Assembly: GCA_928212115.1 (NCBI GenBank)
Contig: CAKMRJ010003334.1
Coordinates: 36,206,437 to 36,270,436 of the forward strand
DNA from: Lactuca virosa
Lineage: Eukaryota; Streptophyta; Magnoliopsida; Asterales; Asteraceae
Length of the DNA stretch: 64,000 nt
Direction: 5' to 3'
Shown in pieces: positions 46,001 through 59,118 of the stretch (the stretch's first letter is position 1; each line of letters begins with the position of its first letter). Both the position numbers and the translations under genes were made by a program. The notes beneath the pieces are model-generated. The model did not search any database, was not told where the DNA came from, and saw only the letters and a list, made by a program, of their open reading frames with translations.

Positions 46001-47122
46001 AAAAAAACCATGTAGATTTGGGCCAGACAGGTTAAGTAAAGGGAGTATAAGATCAGTTTTGCCATTATGTAAATATACTGATGCAAGAAAAACATTTCAA
46101 TAAACAAAGAGAGTATAACAATTTTTTACTAATATCTCAAATACCCAAAGAAATGCCAAAACATGCATGTATCTTCGAACGATCGTTATAATTAAGATGT
46201 AAAATGAAATTGATAACTATAGGCTAACAATAATACACATACAAATCACAATCTTTTTTAATATATAAAATTGAACCTAGAAATAGAAATCTATTTTGCC
46301 TTACTATATTATATTTTTACCGATTAGAAAGTAAATCATACCAATTAATATTTAATTCATCATTTATTATCATTAAGGTCTTAGATAGTTCTTACCGGTT
46401 TGGATCTTGTGATTAGTCTCATATATTCATTAGAAAGGAAGTCATACTCAAAAGTGTATAGTTCCTTAATTATTTTCTCTACACCTTAGTGAAAATATCA
46501 TTTGGAATCCTTTACATATAAATAAGGTTCACATATGTCAAATAAACTACATTATTTGCTTTCAAAGATTCATTTCTTGAAGTTGGAATATGTGAATGTC
46601 ATTTATATAATAAAGATAACAATGTCAAAGATGAGTTTGATTTAAAACAAGTTTAAGTCAAAAGTGTTTGCACATAGAACTTAATTTTATTTATAAAATT
46701 TTGATATTTACTTCATAACTCTATTTAGAGATCTAGTCTCATAAATAGAAGTTAATCATTTCAGAATATGAATATTATCGTTATGAAAAATGATTAAGTA
46801 AATTATCAAACATTTGAATAAAATAACTGAGACATAAATTTAGACATGTTAAATTAAAACATACTTTGCTCCAAAACAAATATTGGTTTACATTACAAGT
46901 AATTTATGTTCTAAGCATAAATAATAAACTAAACTCTGAGAGTGTAGTGCCAACTTGATTGTGCTCAGATGGTACTCTTCAGTAAATATCTGCAATCCAT
47001 TTACAAATATTAGATTAACATTTAAGTACCAAGTACCTAAGTGTTATATGAAAAGTATGAGTTCTATCTAGTAGATACTAGAAATACTAGTCTCTTTCAG
47101 ACTTTCTTTCCAAATAAGAGGA

Positions 47123-47164
47123 GTAAATCCTCTTCCAGTGTCCAGTTTCTTCATAAAAGAAACA
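47123..47164 (-). pseudogene. copia gag zinc-knuckle remnant
   Basis: The expected CX2CX4HX4C pattern is present as CFFY...H...Y. The second and last cysteines have become Tyr through single base changes (TGT/TGC to TAT/TAC), the kind of change deamination makes. Neighbouring frames have stops. Confidence 0.6.
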
Positions 47165-49350
47165 AGATCCATCTATGTGGGATTTAGTAGATTTCTTGGG
47201 TTTAAAGGTGTTTAGTCCATAAAACATGGGCCTACTGGATCACACAAGGTGATTCTTTTAGCCTTGCATTATTCCAATGTTTAAACTAGCTTTAAATAAA
47301 AAATGATTGTATTTATTGGAATATTGCTTAACCTCTTATATCATCATATATATGTTTAAATTATCCAAGACTTCCTAGAAGTCATGTATAACTATTCCTA
47401 GCTTGATGTTAGAAGCATCTTTAGCATCACAGTGATGCCTTTACTAGGTATCATGTTCATGTTTATTGCTCAAAGCAAATAGTTTAGGACTAGGACCTTT
47501 AAGTGTATACAATTTCATATCTCTCATGAGATTATCTCTTAAGACATGAACTCATTCATTGAAGTTGTATCTATTCAATGTTATTGTTTCATTAAGTCAT
47601 TAAAGAAAATGACAAATCATTATAATGAGAATGGATTATTTAACTACAAAATTTTAACAAAATTCATTTAGTATTTTCAATATTTAATCTTTAATAATTA
47701 ATACCCTTTTAGTTTCCAAAAACATTAATTATCAAAGTCTAGGATCCAAGTTGCAAAACAAATAAATGGTTAGGTATCCTTTATCTCATCCATTTGAATT
47801 TTTACCCGGTAGATATTGATTATCAATTATATTTGGCTGTATAATTCCTAGATTTATGGGATCTCTAATAACAAATTTAATTAGACATGTTTGATCCCAT
47901 CTATGCCTCAGAACTTTCTTGCGTAGGTATCCTTTATCACAAAAGATTTCCGATCAAATCATCCAACTTGAAAAACTTGTGTAATCGGCCTATAACTTGG
48001 TTATAGAAATCGCAAAGACACCCCGGCCATCAAAAGATAACACTAATTGGTTAAGTATCATTTATCCCACTAGTGCATACAAGAGATGTGTGAGTGTTCT
48101 TCAAGAGGATTGCATAGATTTGAGGTTTGTAAAAAAAGGGTCTTTATATGTTTTATAATTCTAGTTTAAAAACATACGTTATCATGTCTATTACATGCAT
48201 ATAATAAACCATGGTATCAATTTTCAAAAGAAAATCACTTTTAAAAGCTCTATATAAAAAACTAGTTTTTATATAATTTGACGCAATTCAATTTTAATAA
48301 CCGGTGTTAAGTTTGAGTGCATTTGAAACTTTTATATCTTTAATAAAACTTTATTTTATTACTTATATATTTGGAGTTTGTATAAGTTACAAATATCACC
48401 ATTTTAAAACTTATAATGGAGTGTTTCAAAAATTTTCGTTATTAACGATTTTATAAAATTGGGTTTTATTTTTAAAATAATAAATTGTTACATCTTATGT
48501 CCAATTTTGAAAACTCAAACTCCATGTGATGTTTATTTTGTCTAAACTTATTTTAGCATGTGAAAAACTAATTTATCAACCATACATAATAATTGCATAA
48601 AATAAACAACACAAACATTCATAAAAAGATATGTGCATAAACCTAGCCAACTAATGACATTTTTTGTGAGCCAACACAAAAGATGCCAAGTCCATTCCTA
48701 AAGGGACATTTAAGGGGACCAAAAAACTTCTTGTAATGTTGTTGGAAAAACTCTCACTTGAGTAAACACCAATTGTTTTCAAATTATTGACGGCAAAAAT
48801 TCAGCAACTGTCGCTAAAAGTCTAATAGCCCTTTGTAAACAACATTACTGACACTTTTCAGAAAATGTCACTGAAAATCCTGCACACCTTTTAGACTCGA
48901 AAATTGCTCTTTTGTCTTCAAAAATGGTTCCAACTTCATTTTTTGATACATTTTTGTACAAATAAATCATTTCTAAAAACTAATCAATTACTTTACAAAA
49001 AACAAACAAGAAAACTAATCTATTTAATTTATTACATACCATATGAATAAATAAATTATTACAACCATTTTTATAAAACAACTAACACAACAACACAACA
49101 AACATAATGGTCATTGGCTAGTTTATGCACATAATATATATCAACGTACACATAAAACAACCTTTGTTTTTCTAAGACAACTTTAAATGACAAAAGATGC
49201 ATGAAACTTTTGTCACATAAAAAAATTAACAATTATAAAGTTGTCATAGAAAATATGTATGAACTTATTTTTATACGAAAACAAGTTATCAATATTCTCT
49301 AAAAACTAAGATTTCCAAAAATCAAAAAAATCTAACCAAATTTGCAAGGT

Positions 49351-49363
49351 GACTCTGATACCA
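49351..49363 (-). other. primer binding site of minus-strand copia remnant
   Basis: The plus strand GACTCTGATACCA reads TGGTATCAGAGTC on the minus strand, two bases from the LTR end at 49366. Confidence 0.85.
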
Positions 49364-49365
49364 AT

Positions 49366-50738
49366 TGTTGAGTTTTAGTTCAAAAATAGTTTCAAAAACT
49401 ACAAAATATGGCAAACGGAAGACTTAAAATTTTGAAATAACATAAACATTTTATACCCACCAAGGATCTTCTTGCAAGTTGTAGAAAGATTTAAACACCA
49501 ACCAAAGAAGATGTGAAGAAATGACAACCTTTGTAGTTCTTTGGGTCCTCTTGGGAGGCTTGGAAGTTGATGAAGAATGTGGAACCTTTGAAACATCAAC
49601 AATGACTCAACTTGATGTAGATGCTAGTCCATAAACTCTTAATCCCTTAAGCTTGAAAATACAAGTAATCTTCAAGAAGAGATGAAGAAGAGAGAGAGAG
49701 AGAGAGAGAGTAGCCTCCTCTAATGAGGTTACGGTTTTGGGAAGCAAGAATGAAGAAACAATTCAAGAGTGGAAACCTCATATTTATATTGTCTTAAAGT
49801 GAAGTCTTTGGCTATTAGGTCCTTCCAGTTTAGACAAGCATGTCCCTAAAGCTTACATGTCTCCCATGCTTCTTATTACTTTTGATTAAACAAATTGGAA
49901 AGCCATGCCCCCTTATGACACTCTTAATTTCGGCCATCATGGAGAAAAAAGAGAAAAGGAAGTTTATATTTTATAAACTCAAAGTTTATAAGATATAAAC
50001 TTTGTCTTTTGCTAAAACACAAAAAACTTACCTAGTCCAAAATGTTGTACATGACTTATTAATTCATACATTATGAAATAATATGTTATATTACTTGCTA
50101 ATGAAAATTATTATTTCCATGAAATAAATAACTTCCAATTTAATTATAAGAGCTTTATTGAATCTTTATTAAAATCAACTTCTAATAAATAATCAAGTAT
50201 ATCAAGTTGTTGTTAGTGTGACTCATTAGTATCATATGTTAATTAGCAATATCACTTTAATATGATTCTTGAGCATACTAGATCTTTCAAGATAACCCTT
50301 ACTTAATAATAATATCTTAAATCATGTAATTATGTGGTTTCCTAATTATCTCGAAGGCACATTCCAGAAGCTCCTAAATCCCTTAGAAAACCGTCCAAAG
50401 GGTGGAAGGTTCTGGAACACATTCGTGTTCAGCTATTGAACAATTACAACTTAGGTCCTTGCACTTTTAATTAATCCAATTAATCCCAAAATCAATTCTA
50501 GCTAATTTCTGATTAATTCTTAATTAAATAATACTATTTCTAATTAATATATTATTCTCATAATATATTAAAAAATAATTTATTGCTATTTATTAATCAT
50601 ATAATAAATCAATAAATCCGTATCTCTCTCAAAAAGTCATCCTATTCAATTACCAGGTTTGAGGGCAACCCAAAAGGACTTTGTTAATAATTCGAGTATA
50701 TACCAATTTAGTTATTGGCCTAGACACATAATCCAACA
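49366..50738 (-). repeat. 5' LTR of minus-strand copia remnant
   Basis: On the plus strand it begins TGTTGAGTTTTAG and ends ATAATCCAACA. Read on the minus strand it starts TGTTGGATTATGTGTCTAGG, like the LTR at 54523 and the copia LTR at 17991. A GA microsatellite (49693-49711) mirrors the CT-rich leader of the other copia LTRs. Confidence 0.88.
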
Positions 50739-50744
50739 TTTTAT

Positions 50745-51332
50745 ACATGCAAAATTTCCTGATAGAGTGTGTAAGCTTGAGAAATCCATTTATGGATTGA
50801 AACAATCATCTCTTCCTTGAGAAAGTCAAAGAGTTTGGGTTCTATAGAATTGAAGATGAGTTATGTGTATATGTCAAAGCTAGTGGGAGTATAGTGACTT
50901 TCCTAGTCTTGTATGTTGATGACATACTCCTTATAGAAAACAACATTCCAACCTTGCAAGAAGTTAAGTCTTGGCTTGGGAAGTGTCTCACTATAAAGGA
51001 TCTAGGGGAAGTGTCCTATATTCTAGGAATAAAGATTCATTAGGATAGAAAGAATCATCTTATTGGTCTCATCCAGAGTACATATTCAGATAAAATACTG
51101 AAGCGTTTCAGTATGGAGAATTCAAAGAAAGGGGAATTGCCCATTCATAATACTATCAAGTTGAGTAAGACTCAAAGTCCAAGTACTGATAAAGAACAAG
51201 GACACCTTCTAGTGAAGAATATCATCAGCAGATAATGTTGCAGATCCTTTCACAAAGGCTCTAAGCAGAGTCAAACATTACCAGCATGCTAGGAGCATAG
51301 GCCTAAGAGACGATATTAGTTTTAGTAGTTAG
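50745..51332 (+). pseudogene. copia pol relic (RT to RNase H tail, with deletions)
   Basis: It opens with RVCKLEKSIYGLKQSS. RT resumes with SGSIVTFLVLYVDDILL, so the YVDD catalytic motif (50912-50923) is still present, followed by TLQEVKSWLGKCLTIKDLGE. Several in-frame stops follow (for example 51043). The stretch after KTQSPSTDK then jumps directly to the end of RNase H (FHKGSKQSQ region, 51235-51330), a deletion of about 600 bp compared with 16380-17100. Nucleotide similarity to the 11089-18785 copia is strong. Confidence 0.9.
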
Positions 51333-51860
51333 GTGATATGCTTGAAACTTGTAACAAAAATAATTGTAATTGATTTGGTGAATGAATAACAGAGAATTAT
51401 TTATGATTATCGTACTGCCTTATTCAATTATTTATGTTTGTGTTTCTTTTTGCATGTTTGCACTTCCTGAGTAATTTGAATTATTCAAACTTCCACAGTC
51501 GTTCATAATTTCAGAAAGTAATGAGTTAAGACTGTTATGAATTGACTGTAGATTGTCGATTGAGGTTAAGACATTGCAATTTGAATTGCTACAAATATTC
51601 ATGAGTACTTTGAAAATAGGGATTTTAAGTATTGGATAAATTCACTCTTAGAGATTACTTCATGGATCTTGTCACAAGTAATTCTAAGACGATAGTATCT
51701 TCTATTCTTAAAACAAAGATATATAGTTTATTGTTTACATATTAGTTATGCATTGGTTTACTCAGATACATATCGTAACCAGATGTTATAAAGGGTAATT
51801 CCATGTGTGATTTGATGTGTGAATTGTATGACTATGTAGTCAATGTAATTTGTTCTTTTT
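51333..51860 (+). other. 3' tail of copia relic, left part
   Basis: It aligns with 17128-17690 of the complete copia. It is interrupted at 51860 by the nested solo LTR and resumes at 54174. Confidence 0.75.
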
Positions 51861-54173
51861 TGTGACATCCCCATTTTCACGGCCAGAAAAGACTGATTTT
51901 TGTTTATGGTTGTTTGAAAATCAGAGTAACATTTTAAATAAAAGTGTTGCGGAATTTGTCCCAAAACAAAATATGATAAAGATTTATCAAAAGCATTTCC
52001 AAAGAAATGTATTTCATTAAAAGACTCGGGATGTCATGTTCGATACAGATCAAAAGCATAAACAGTACAATATAATCCTTACTACATTATTTCATATCTA
52101 CAGGCCTATATCCGTAATCCTTCATCCAAAACATCACATCTATGCTCGAGCGCCACTACCTGTAATACATGAAACTGAGTGGGTCAGGCTTGGGAGCCTG
52201 GTGAGCACATAGGGTTTTCAACCCACAATAAATAAATTTATTAAATTCAGCAACCAATAATAACCCGATTACCCGTTCCCGTTATCCTCACATTACGTCC
52301 CTAAACACCTATCATAAGGGACCTAGACTAAGGATCATCATCGGGATGGACACCACTGCTAAGGGGGTTTCTCAGCAATAAATTTCCTAAAGGCAACCAT
52401 GAGGGGGATGGAGTACACCGGTGAACACATCGTTCACAAACACCTACAGGTTGCGAGCCTGCTAGCGTTCCACTGGACTGTCTAGAAGAGTCCGTGGTCG
52501 TCATCTATACTCCGCTAGATGACTGGATCACCAACAACATCGAGGCCTCTCATCATTTTATCACACATCGTCTTATTACATCTACCCATGTTTTACCCCA
52601 ACATTTTGTAGATATAAAATACATATACAGTTTAAATCATTTAAAATATGTATAACAATCTTTCATCAGCATAGTCAGCAAGTATTCAGATAGTATGCAC
52701 ACATAACACGTAGTTTATAATAAATACTTCATATCTATGTGTAAGATGAAAGAGACTATGCACTCACCTGATAAGGTGGTGACTCAGTACTCGAACAACG
52801 CTTCGTTATCTCAAAACAATTTTTCCTTGACCGAAACCTAGTATCAATACCACTAGGGTTTAGTTTTAATGTTAACCGCAATTAATTAATATTCTAGCTA
52901 TTATTATTATTATATAAGCGTTAAATAACACTCAATATAACTCATAATAATAGCCCAAATAATTATTTTAAGGACCTAATAACATTACTATAATTATTTA
53001 AAAGCTATATTAAAAATTGCGTAGGCATAGCTCACTTACAGCGGATTTTAAAGAAAACCGGGCTTTGCTCGGAGCAACGTTTTCCGAACCGAAAGACCCT
53101 TTTTCTCGGGACTCCGGGAGCCTCGGGGCTTCCTTTGGGTGCTAGGAATTTTTCCTAGGGTTTAGGGGTGTTAAAATAGGCTAGAGAGAGAAAGTTTTTA
53201 GAGAGAGAAGTGGAAATGTGTGAAATGCTCGGATCCCTTCGCAGCCTTTTATAGGCGGTCAGCAGCTCGGTTACGCTGCGCGTTCGGAAGGGGAACGCTG
53301 GGCGTTCCTCGGATAGGGTCGCCAGCTTCACAGCAGCTGGCTCGCACATCGGATGGGATAAGACCGAAGCTATGCGGGGCGTTCCGACCTCATACGCGGC
53401 GCGTAGGCGAGGCGATGTGGCGCGATCCGACGGGTGCTCCGCGATCAGCAATGGACGGCGGAGATGAGGCCACGTCATCCCTCTCGCGATAGACTTCGTG
53501 ATTTCGATTCCAAACTTCAAAAACTCGTATCTTCCTCATACGAGCTCCGTTTTTGACGTTCTTTATATCCAAGCGTAGGCGGGACCGTACTCTACAACTT
53601 TCGTTTAGACTCCGTCGGCTAATTTTGACTTTATTTTAAAAGTTATATTTTTAACAGGCCGGGACAGGATTGGTCCGTTAAAAATTCATAACTTCTTCAT
53701 CCGACGTCCGTTTTCGTCTGTCTTTTTATCGATATGCTACTATTAACGAGATCCGACGCTCTCGGTTTAACGTATTCTACGACTTTCGTTTAGATCGCTA
53801 AGGCTAAAAGTCGCTTTATCGCAAATTCACTATTTACGCTTCCAGGTGCCGTGTCGGTTCCGTCGCGAAACTTCGACGGGTCATAACTTCTTCGTTATAA
53901 CTAGGATTTTGGCGTTCCTTTATATCTCCGGAATCCTTGTTTCGACCACTACAACTTTATGTAAAGTTATCAGGCTTATCTCACACTTTAATTTTGACGC
54001 TTATTTTTATTCTTTATTAATTATATATTTATAATTAAATAATAAGCACACAAATACACATAATTCACATAATACACAAATATTTCATCTTTATTACATC
54101 AAAAGAGTTACAATAGTTGACCTAGACTATTACATCGTCTAAAAATGTTTAGCCCCGAAACCCGGGCGTTACA
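51861..54173 (-). mobile_element. solo LTR, 2.3 kb, minus orientation, TSD TTTTT
   Basis: It begins TGTGACATCCCC and ends CCCGGGCGTTACA. Flanks TTTTT lie at 51856-51860 and 54174-54178. It is the reverse complement of the family at 30703-35660 (same CATTTTCACGGCCAGAAAAG edge and TGTAACGCCCG start). A 53160-53500 segment is unusually GC-rich with many CpGs, and its ORFs there (53155-53520) show no domain. Confidence 0.9.
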
Positions 54174-54522
54174 TTTTTACCCTAACAGGAAAAGCGATAT
54201 CATTGGGCCCCTCGATGATTTGATGTTGACTATATAGTGTTGGGCCCAGCCAGTACTAATTGATGGTTTCAATTTGAAGTCTAATTTAGTCTTTACAAAT
54301 CGGGAAAATCGGGAAACAAAATTTTGGACAGAGAGATTGATTTTGATCCATGTCTCATGTTAATACGATATCTTGAAGAATGAAGGAATAGTTGATCGCT
54401 TATCTTAGGGCCAACAGCAGACTTGAATCAGAGTTTGGCAGTGGCTTTGGAAAGCACTCTTTGCTGTTTATTTCAAGTTCTATACTTGCAATTGTAGTTA
54501 CAGACTTATCCAAGTGGGAGAC
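54174..54522 (+). other. 3' tail of copia relic, right part, with polypurine tract
   Basis: Continues the match to 17670-17990 (AAAAGCGATATC, GGGCCCCTCGATGATTT, CCAAGTGGGAGAC). The purine tract is at 54511-54522. Confidence 0.8.
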
Positions 54523-55110
54523 TGTTGGATTAAGGTATCTAAGCCAATAACTGAATTGGTATATTCTTGAATTAGAAGCAAAGTTCTTTTTTGGTTGCCC
54601 TCAAAACTAGTATTTGGATAGAATGACTTTTGGAGGAAGAGGTTGAATTGCTAATTTATTATATGATTAGTAAATTGGAATAAATAGTTTATTAATATAT
54701 TATATGATTAATATATTAATGAGAAATAATAATAATTAATTTGGAATTAATCACAAATTAATTGGAATTAATTTTGGGATTAATTAAATTTATTAAAAGT
54801 GCAGGGATTGTTTGGTTATTTATTGAAAGTTGAAGCATGAAAACTCTAGAACCCAATGGGATGGGGGTGAATGAAATTTGGCTAGGAATAACCTAGAATT
54901 TTCGTTCATGAGTCTTAAGATAAGGAGATATGGCAACTCGATTATTATAATAATTAATTTGGGCCTTATCCCAAAAACACTAGCTTTGGCCTCAAGTTTC
55001 CTTCAACTATATAAACCCTTCCCTGGCACTTATTATTTTCGTCCACTCATTTTTTCCTTCATAGAGCCAAAATTTTGCTCAAGCTTCCTCTCTCCTCAAG
55101 TTTTCTTGCT
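54523..55110 (+). repeat. 3' LTR of copia relic, truncated
   Basis: It starts TGTTGGATTAAGG after the purine tract. A TATA-like ACTATATAAACCC is at 55006. It loses its end near 55110, where the gypsy gag scrap begins. Confidence 0.8.
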
Positions 55111-55119
55111 ACTAGATAA

Positions 55120-55535
55120 TGAAAATATACATACCCGTCACCACGTTGGGAGTTGCACGTGCCTCCTCGGCCATCAACTGGAAAGCCCTGCTCTTCGCTA
55201 TAGGTGCATCTGCCCGGCCCTGACATCCGTCAGTAATCCGCAGAGTTGCAGGAGCGGGTGTTGACACTGGTCCTGCTACAGCCAAAGTCGGACAATGGGC
55301 CTTCTTGTGGTCCCTCTGATTGCAATGAATGCAAATCAGATCAGATCCCTGGGTGGTGGTAGCAGTACAATCCTTTCTATAATGACCCGTATGGCCGCAC
55401 TTGAAGCAGCCAGAACCACCAATCCTGCACGGTCCCTCGTGCTCCCTGTCGCACTTGCCACAACGGCTTCGGCCCTGATGGCCTCTTGATCTAGACTCAA
55501 ATCCTTAGACCTCTTTCCTGAACCCTTAGCACTCG
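55120..55535 (-). pseudogene. gypsy gag fragment with two zinc knuckles
   Basis: The minus strand encodes CFKCGHTGHYRKDC (55367-55408) and then CIHCNQRDHKKAHC (55292-55333), followed by a linker ending FQLMAEEARATPNVVTG, which normally precedes the protease. It belongs to a different gypsy lineage from the element to its right. It is cut off before the protease active site and at the other end by the LTR at 55537. Confidence 0.85.
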
Positions 55536-55536
55536 G

Positions 55537-58171
55537 TGTGACAACCGTCAAATTTCGGTCAAGTCAAAGTCAAACAAAGTCAACAAGTCAAACCGGTCAA
55601 CTCCAATAACCCTTGTATGTTAGGGTTTACGTTATGTAATCACTATACAATTCGCTATTTTAATGAGAAATCATCATTTGGAAAGTTCATGTGTTTGATT
55701 TTCCTTAGCCTTAACAGTGCTAAACAACGAACCAAAGCGATAAAACACTATTGCACAATCATCGGGATTGTGTACGACACTAAAACGGTTTTAACGGGTT
55801 TACGAACCTTGCGTTGTGAAGCCGGACACTCAAATTAATCACAAACGAAACCTCTCTAAATCGTTTTCACTCTATCTCTTTCTATTTGAAATCTCTCCCA
55901 AATCTCTCCCAAAGACGGCCCCTTTTTACCGGTTTTTCGACTACGACTTCATTTTAACTCCGTTTTTCATTATTTTAACGTGGGATTTTCACCCAAAACT
56001 TTATTTTATAAACTAAGGCCCCAAAATATATAAATCTCCAGGGTTTTTATAAAAATGTATTAAAAGAATTGGTGGTTGGACTAATTATTGAGGGAATATT
56101 TGCTTTTCCTTATTTTATGACAAAAGCAAGCCACCACCACCTCACTCTATGATCATCCACTCTTTCCCACTACTCCTTGTCACCTTAGTGGACCTTTACA
56201 TCCAATCTCCAGCTCTTCCCACGTTCTAAGAGCTGGAGGATTGATCCTCTCTCCTCATTCTCCATAAAGTTCTTTTATTCTACACTTAGCAACCAAAGGA
56301 CACTCTCCAAAATTCTCTCATCTTTTCTCTCAACTTCAAGAACTTCAAGGCTTTCTCCAGGGATTTCTTCCTTCAATTAGTAAGTATCTTCATCATTCAC
56401 ATAATTATTAAACTCCATTCTACTCAAATCATTGATATCTTACACAAATTCCATCTTATTCGGTGTTAGATTCTCGAATCATCAAGACATCTTCTTAGTG
56501 TTCTTGGGTTGAACACTTCCTCTATCTCACTTTCATCTACTGAAATCACATAAGGTGAGTTCATACCCCTACATTTACATGTTTTCTTAAGTTTTAAGGG
56601 GGAATACAAGTAAAATCATCAAGAACACAATTAAACTTTTTCTAACAGATTACATCAGAAAAGATGGACTTTAATCACGGACTGTTTTGGTCTGCTTAAA
56701 TATTTTAGTTTTCAAAACTGTTCCAGGTGCAAGTAGTTCAAACTCTTAGCTTTAAAATGGCTACTTGCACATCTCCATATGATGTTTCTACAATTTATGG
56801 TGATTTTTACAAAACTGCCTATCATTTCAGAGGCAAACCTGGACCAGCCTGTGATTATGGACATTTTGACCTCTGTTAGAGATCACTAAAAATCATGATA
56901 AAATGTATGAACAAACTAGACTCATATTCCAAACTCTCATAATTTGTGGATTTGGATTTGGAGCTTTGATGATGTTTCTATAAATTTTCTAAGAACAGTA
57001 ACAGAAACTGTATTCAACGAAAAGTTGCTGTCAATTTCATTTCACCTTGTAACATGTTGAGCAAGGTGTATATCTTTATGTGATTATATGTTATTGCAAT
57101 ATATGACATTTTATCTTAATATTTTGACACACATCAGTTTACAAATGGATTTGGACATATAAACTATAAAGAATAACAAGTGATTATAATCAAAGTACAA
57201 CCGATACATTCAAACATTTAATAAACTATTTTGAATATAGTTTGCATACATTACTACGTACTACCCTTGGTTGATAAACTATAATATGTATAGTTTATGA
57301 TACATTACATAACACATACATTTAAAAAGGGTAGATTTATACAAAGGATATTTTCATTAAGCAAGGTACGGCCATACGGTACCAAGTTTTCATAACACGT
57401 AATTCCGTTAATGACTTTGTGAGACATTTACTTCAAATTACCATTAAGTCCTGTATTGTAACCAGAGTCTCCTTGAGGGAGAGCGTGATAGTTGTGTATA
57501 GATCTATATTGGGTTTGACAAACCCACACCTAAACTGCATGCAACAGTTAGACTGATAGGTCTGGGGTGACAAATGTCATAACATTTCTGACGCCTGAAG
57601 AACGTCGTTTTAGGCAACCTTGGTCATAGTATGGTTATAATAAACTCACATAAAGTATTAATAAACATTGGAATTTACGGGAACTTCATTAAAATTTAAC
57701 GAGTTTATGTCGATTTAAACTTGCATTGTTTTACTATAAATATGACAAATTACTTGTACATTTCGGTCTTTGGGTTTTAAGACTACATTTACACACTAAG
57801 GAAAATATTGGATTTTCTAACACAAATACTACTTTTACAAACGAAAGGCTTTTAATAATACCAAACAAAAGCTTATGAACTCACCAACCTTTGTGTTGAC
57901 ACTTTTTCAAACAACTTGTATTCTCAGGAAATCATTAAACAGGTAACCAAGTGCTTTTGAGGATGGGGCGCTAAGGCGTCTACTATTTCATATTTTGTCA
58001 ACATATTGTAATTGATTCGTAAACATGTAATTCATACAATGATGTCACTTTTCAATTATATATATGTTGGTTGTGTTTGCTTCAATTACTATTACAATTG
58101 TTGTTATGATACTATACATGAAGTCCTCCACCCCCGGACGTTTCCGCCATCCTTGGTTTAGGGGTGTGACA
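55537..58171 (+). repeat. 5' LTR of gypsy element, 2.6 kb
   Basis: Starts TGTGACAACCGTCAAATTTC and ends GGGGTGTGACA. It has a TATA-like CAAAATATATAAATC at 56022 and a CCTCCACCCCCGGACGTTT block near its end that is shared with the solo LTR at 2306-5998. Confidence 0.95.
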
Positions 58172-58174
58172 GAT

Positions 58175-58187
58175 TGGTATCAGAGCA
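58175..58187 (+). other. primer binding site of gypsy element
   Basis: TGGTATCAGAGCA, tRNA-Met type, three bases after the LTR. Confidence 0.92.
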
Positions 58188-59118
58188 CAGTTTATAGTAA
58201 ATTAAGTATATCAAACCACATAAGATATACAAACTATAAACACAATTGGGACTAATAGTCTCTGATTTGTGCATTTTTCAAATAAATATACTCTTAGAAA
58301 ATAAATGATTTTCTTGATTAAAGTATACATACATACATTACATGCTCGCATGGTATCATAACTAGCGAAAACATAAAGCAAAAGAAGAAGAGTTGAACAT
58401 TTTGAGTATGCCTTAGTATATGTGGATTAAATCTGGGAAGGATATAGCCTGATCAACTATATCTGTCCGGGAATTGACTTGCATATACCGGGGGATGGTC
58501 AGGATGGACAATAAATCTAACAAACCTAATAACACACTACAAAAGGATACTTTAAGAACTCAAAACTAAACATTTACAAATACTATAGGAGTATTTTGTG
58601 TTACTATAATAAATTATCTGAGAATTAAATAGGTCTTTATTTATAGATCAATAGCTGCTAAGTGGATGCGCTAAGGTCATATGTAACTAAGATGCTATAG
58701 ACTTAGAATTTATGTATCTTTGTTTCACTTCCTGTCCTTGTTTGGTTGTGGTCTTGGAGTTAGGGTCATCTATTCGAAGGACTATTATATCTTAATCACA
58801 TATGACTGGTATGCACTTTGCAACTAATTAAGTAACCGATAAAGATCATTTTAAAATATAATATATTAATTATGTCCCGACTAAATTAGTATATGTAAAC
58901 TTTTACAACAGTCATATACTTGGAAACAAGGAAACTCAAATAAAATATTTTATACTTTCATTTTACCTCATAACCCAATGTATTGGGTCAATTAAAAGTA
59001 TAAAATCGTATGTATCGTAAACATACCGGAAAACAACGTAATAATATACTTTATGTATAAAAGATTTCTCTTCCTATAAATATACTTTTACTAAAAGTAC
59101 ATTGGTTTACGACTTATG
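58188..59118 (+). other. untranslated leader of gypsy element
   Basis: No ORF of note. Ends just before the gag N-terminal frame. Confidence 0.6.

Larger units (their letters stand above)
46000..49365 (-). mobile_element. internal region of a minus-strand copia remnant
   Basis: It lies leftward of a minus-strand primer site (49351-49363). A degraded gag zinc knuckle at 47123-47164 reads CFFYEETGHWKRIY on the minus strand, with two cysteines lost, preceded by KPKKSTKSH. No integrase or RT motif was found, and no 3' LTR at the left, so the element is truncated. The left limit is approximate. Everything else here is non-coding. Confidence 0.6.

Noticed and set aside
53155..53520. 121- and 90-codon ORFs in the GC-rich LTR segment
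   Set aside because: High GC reduces stop codons. The two strands are equally open and no domain is visible.
54878..55264. 128-codon plus-strand ORF
   Set aside because: It spans two unrelated pieces, the copia LTR and the antisense of the gag scrap, so it is a chance junction frame.
58175..58187. tRNA gene at TGGTATCAGAGCA sites (also 8280, 11878, 49351)
   Set aside because: Only 12-13 bases complementary to the tRNA end are present. They are LTR primer sites, not tRNA genes.
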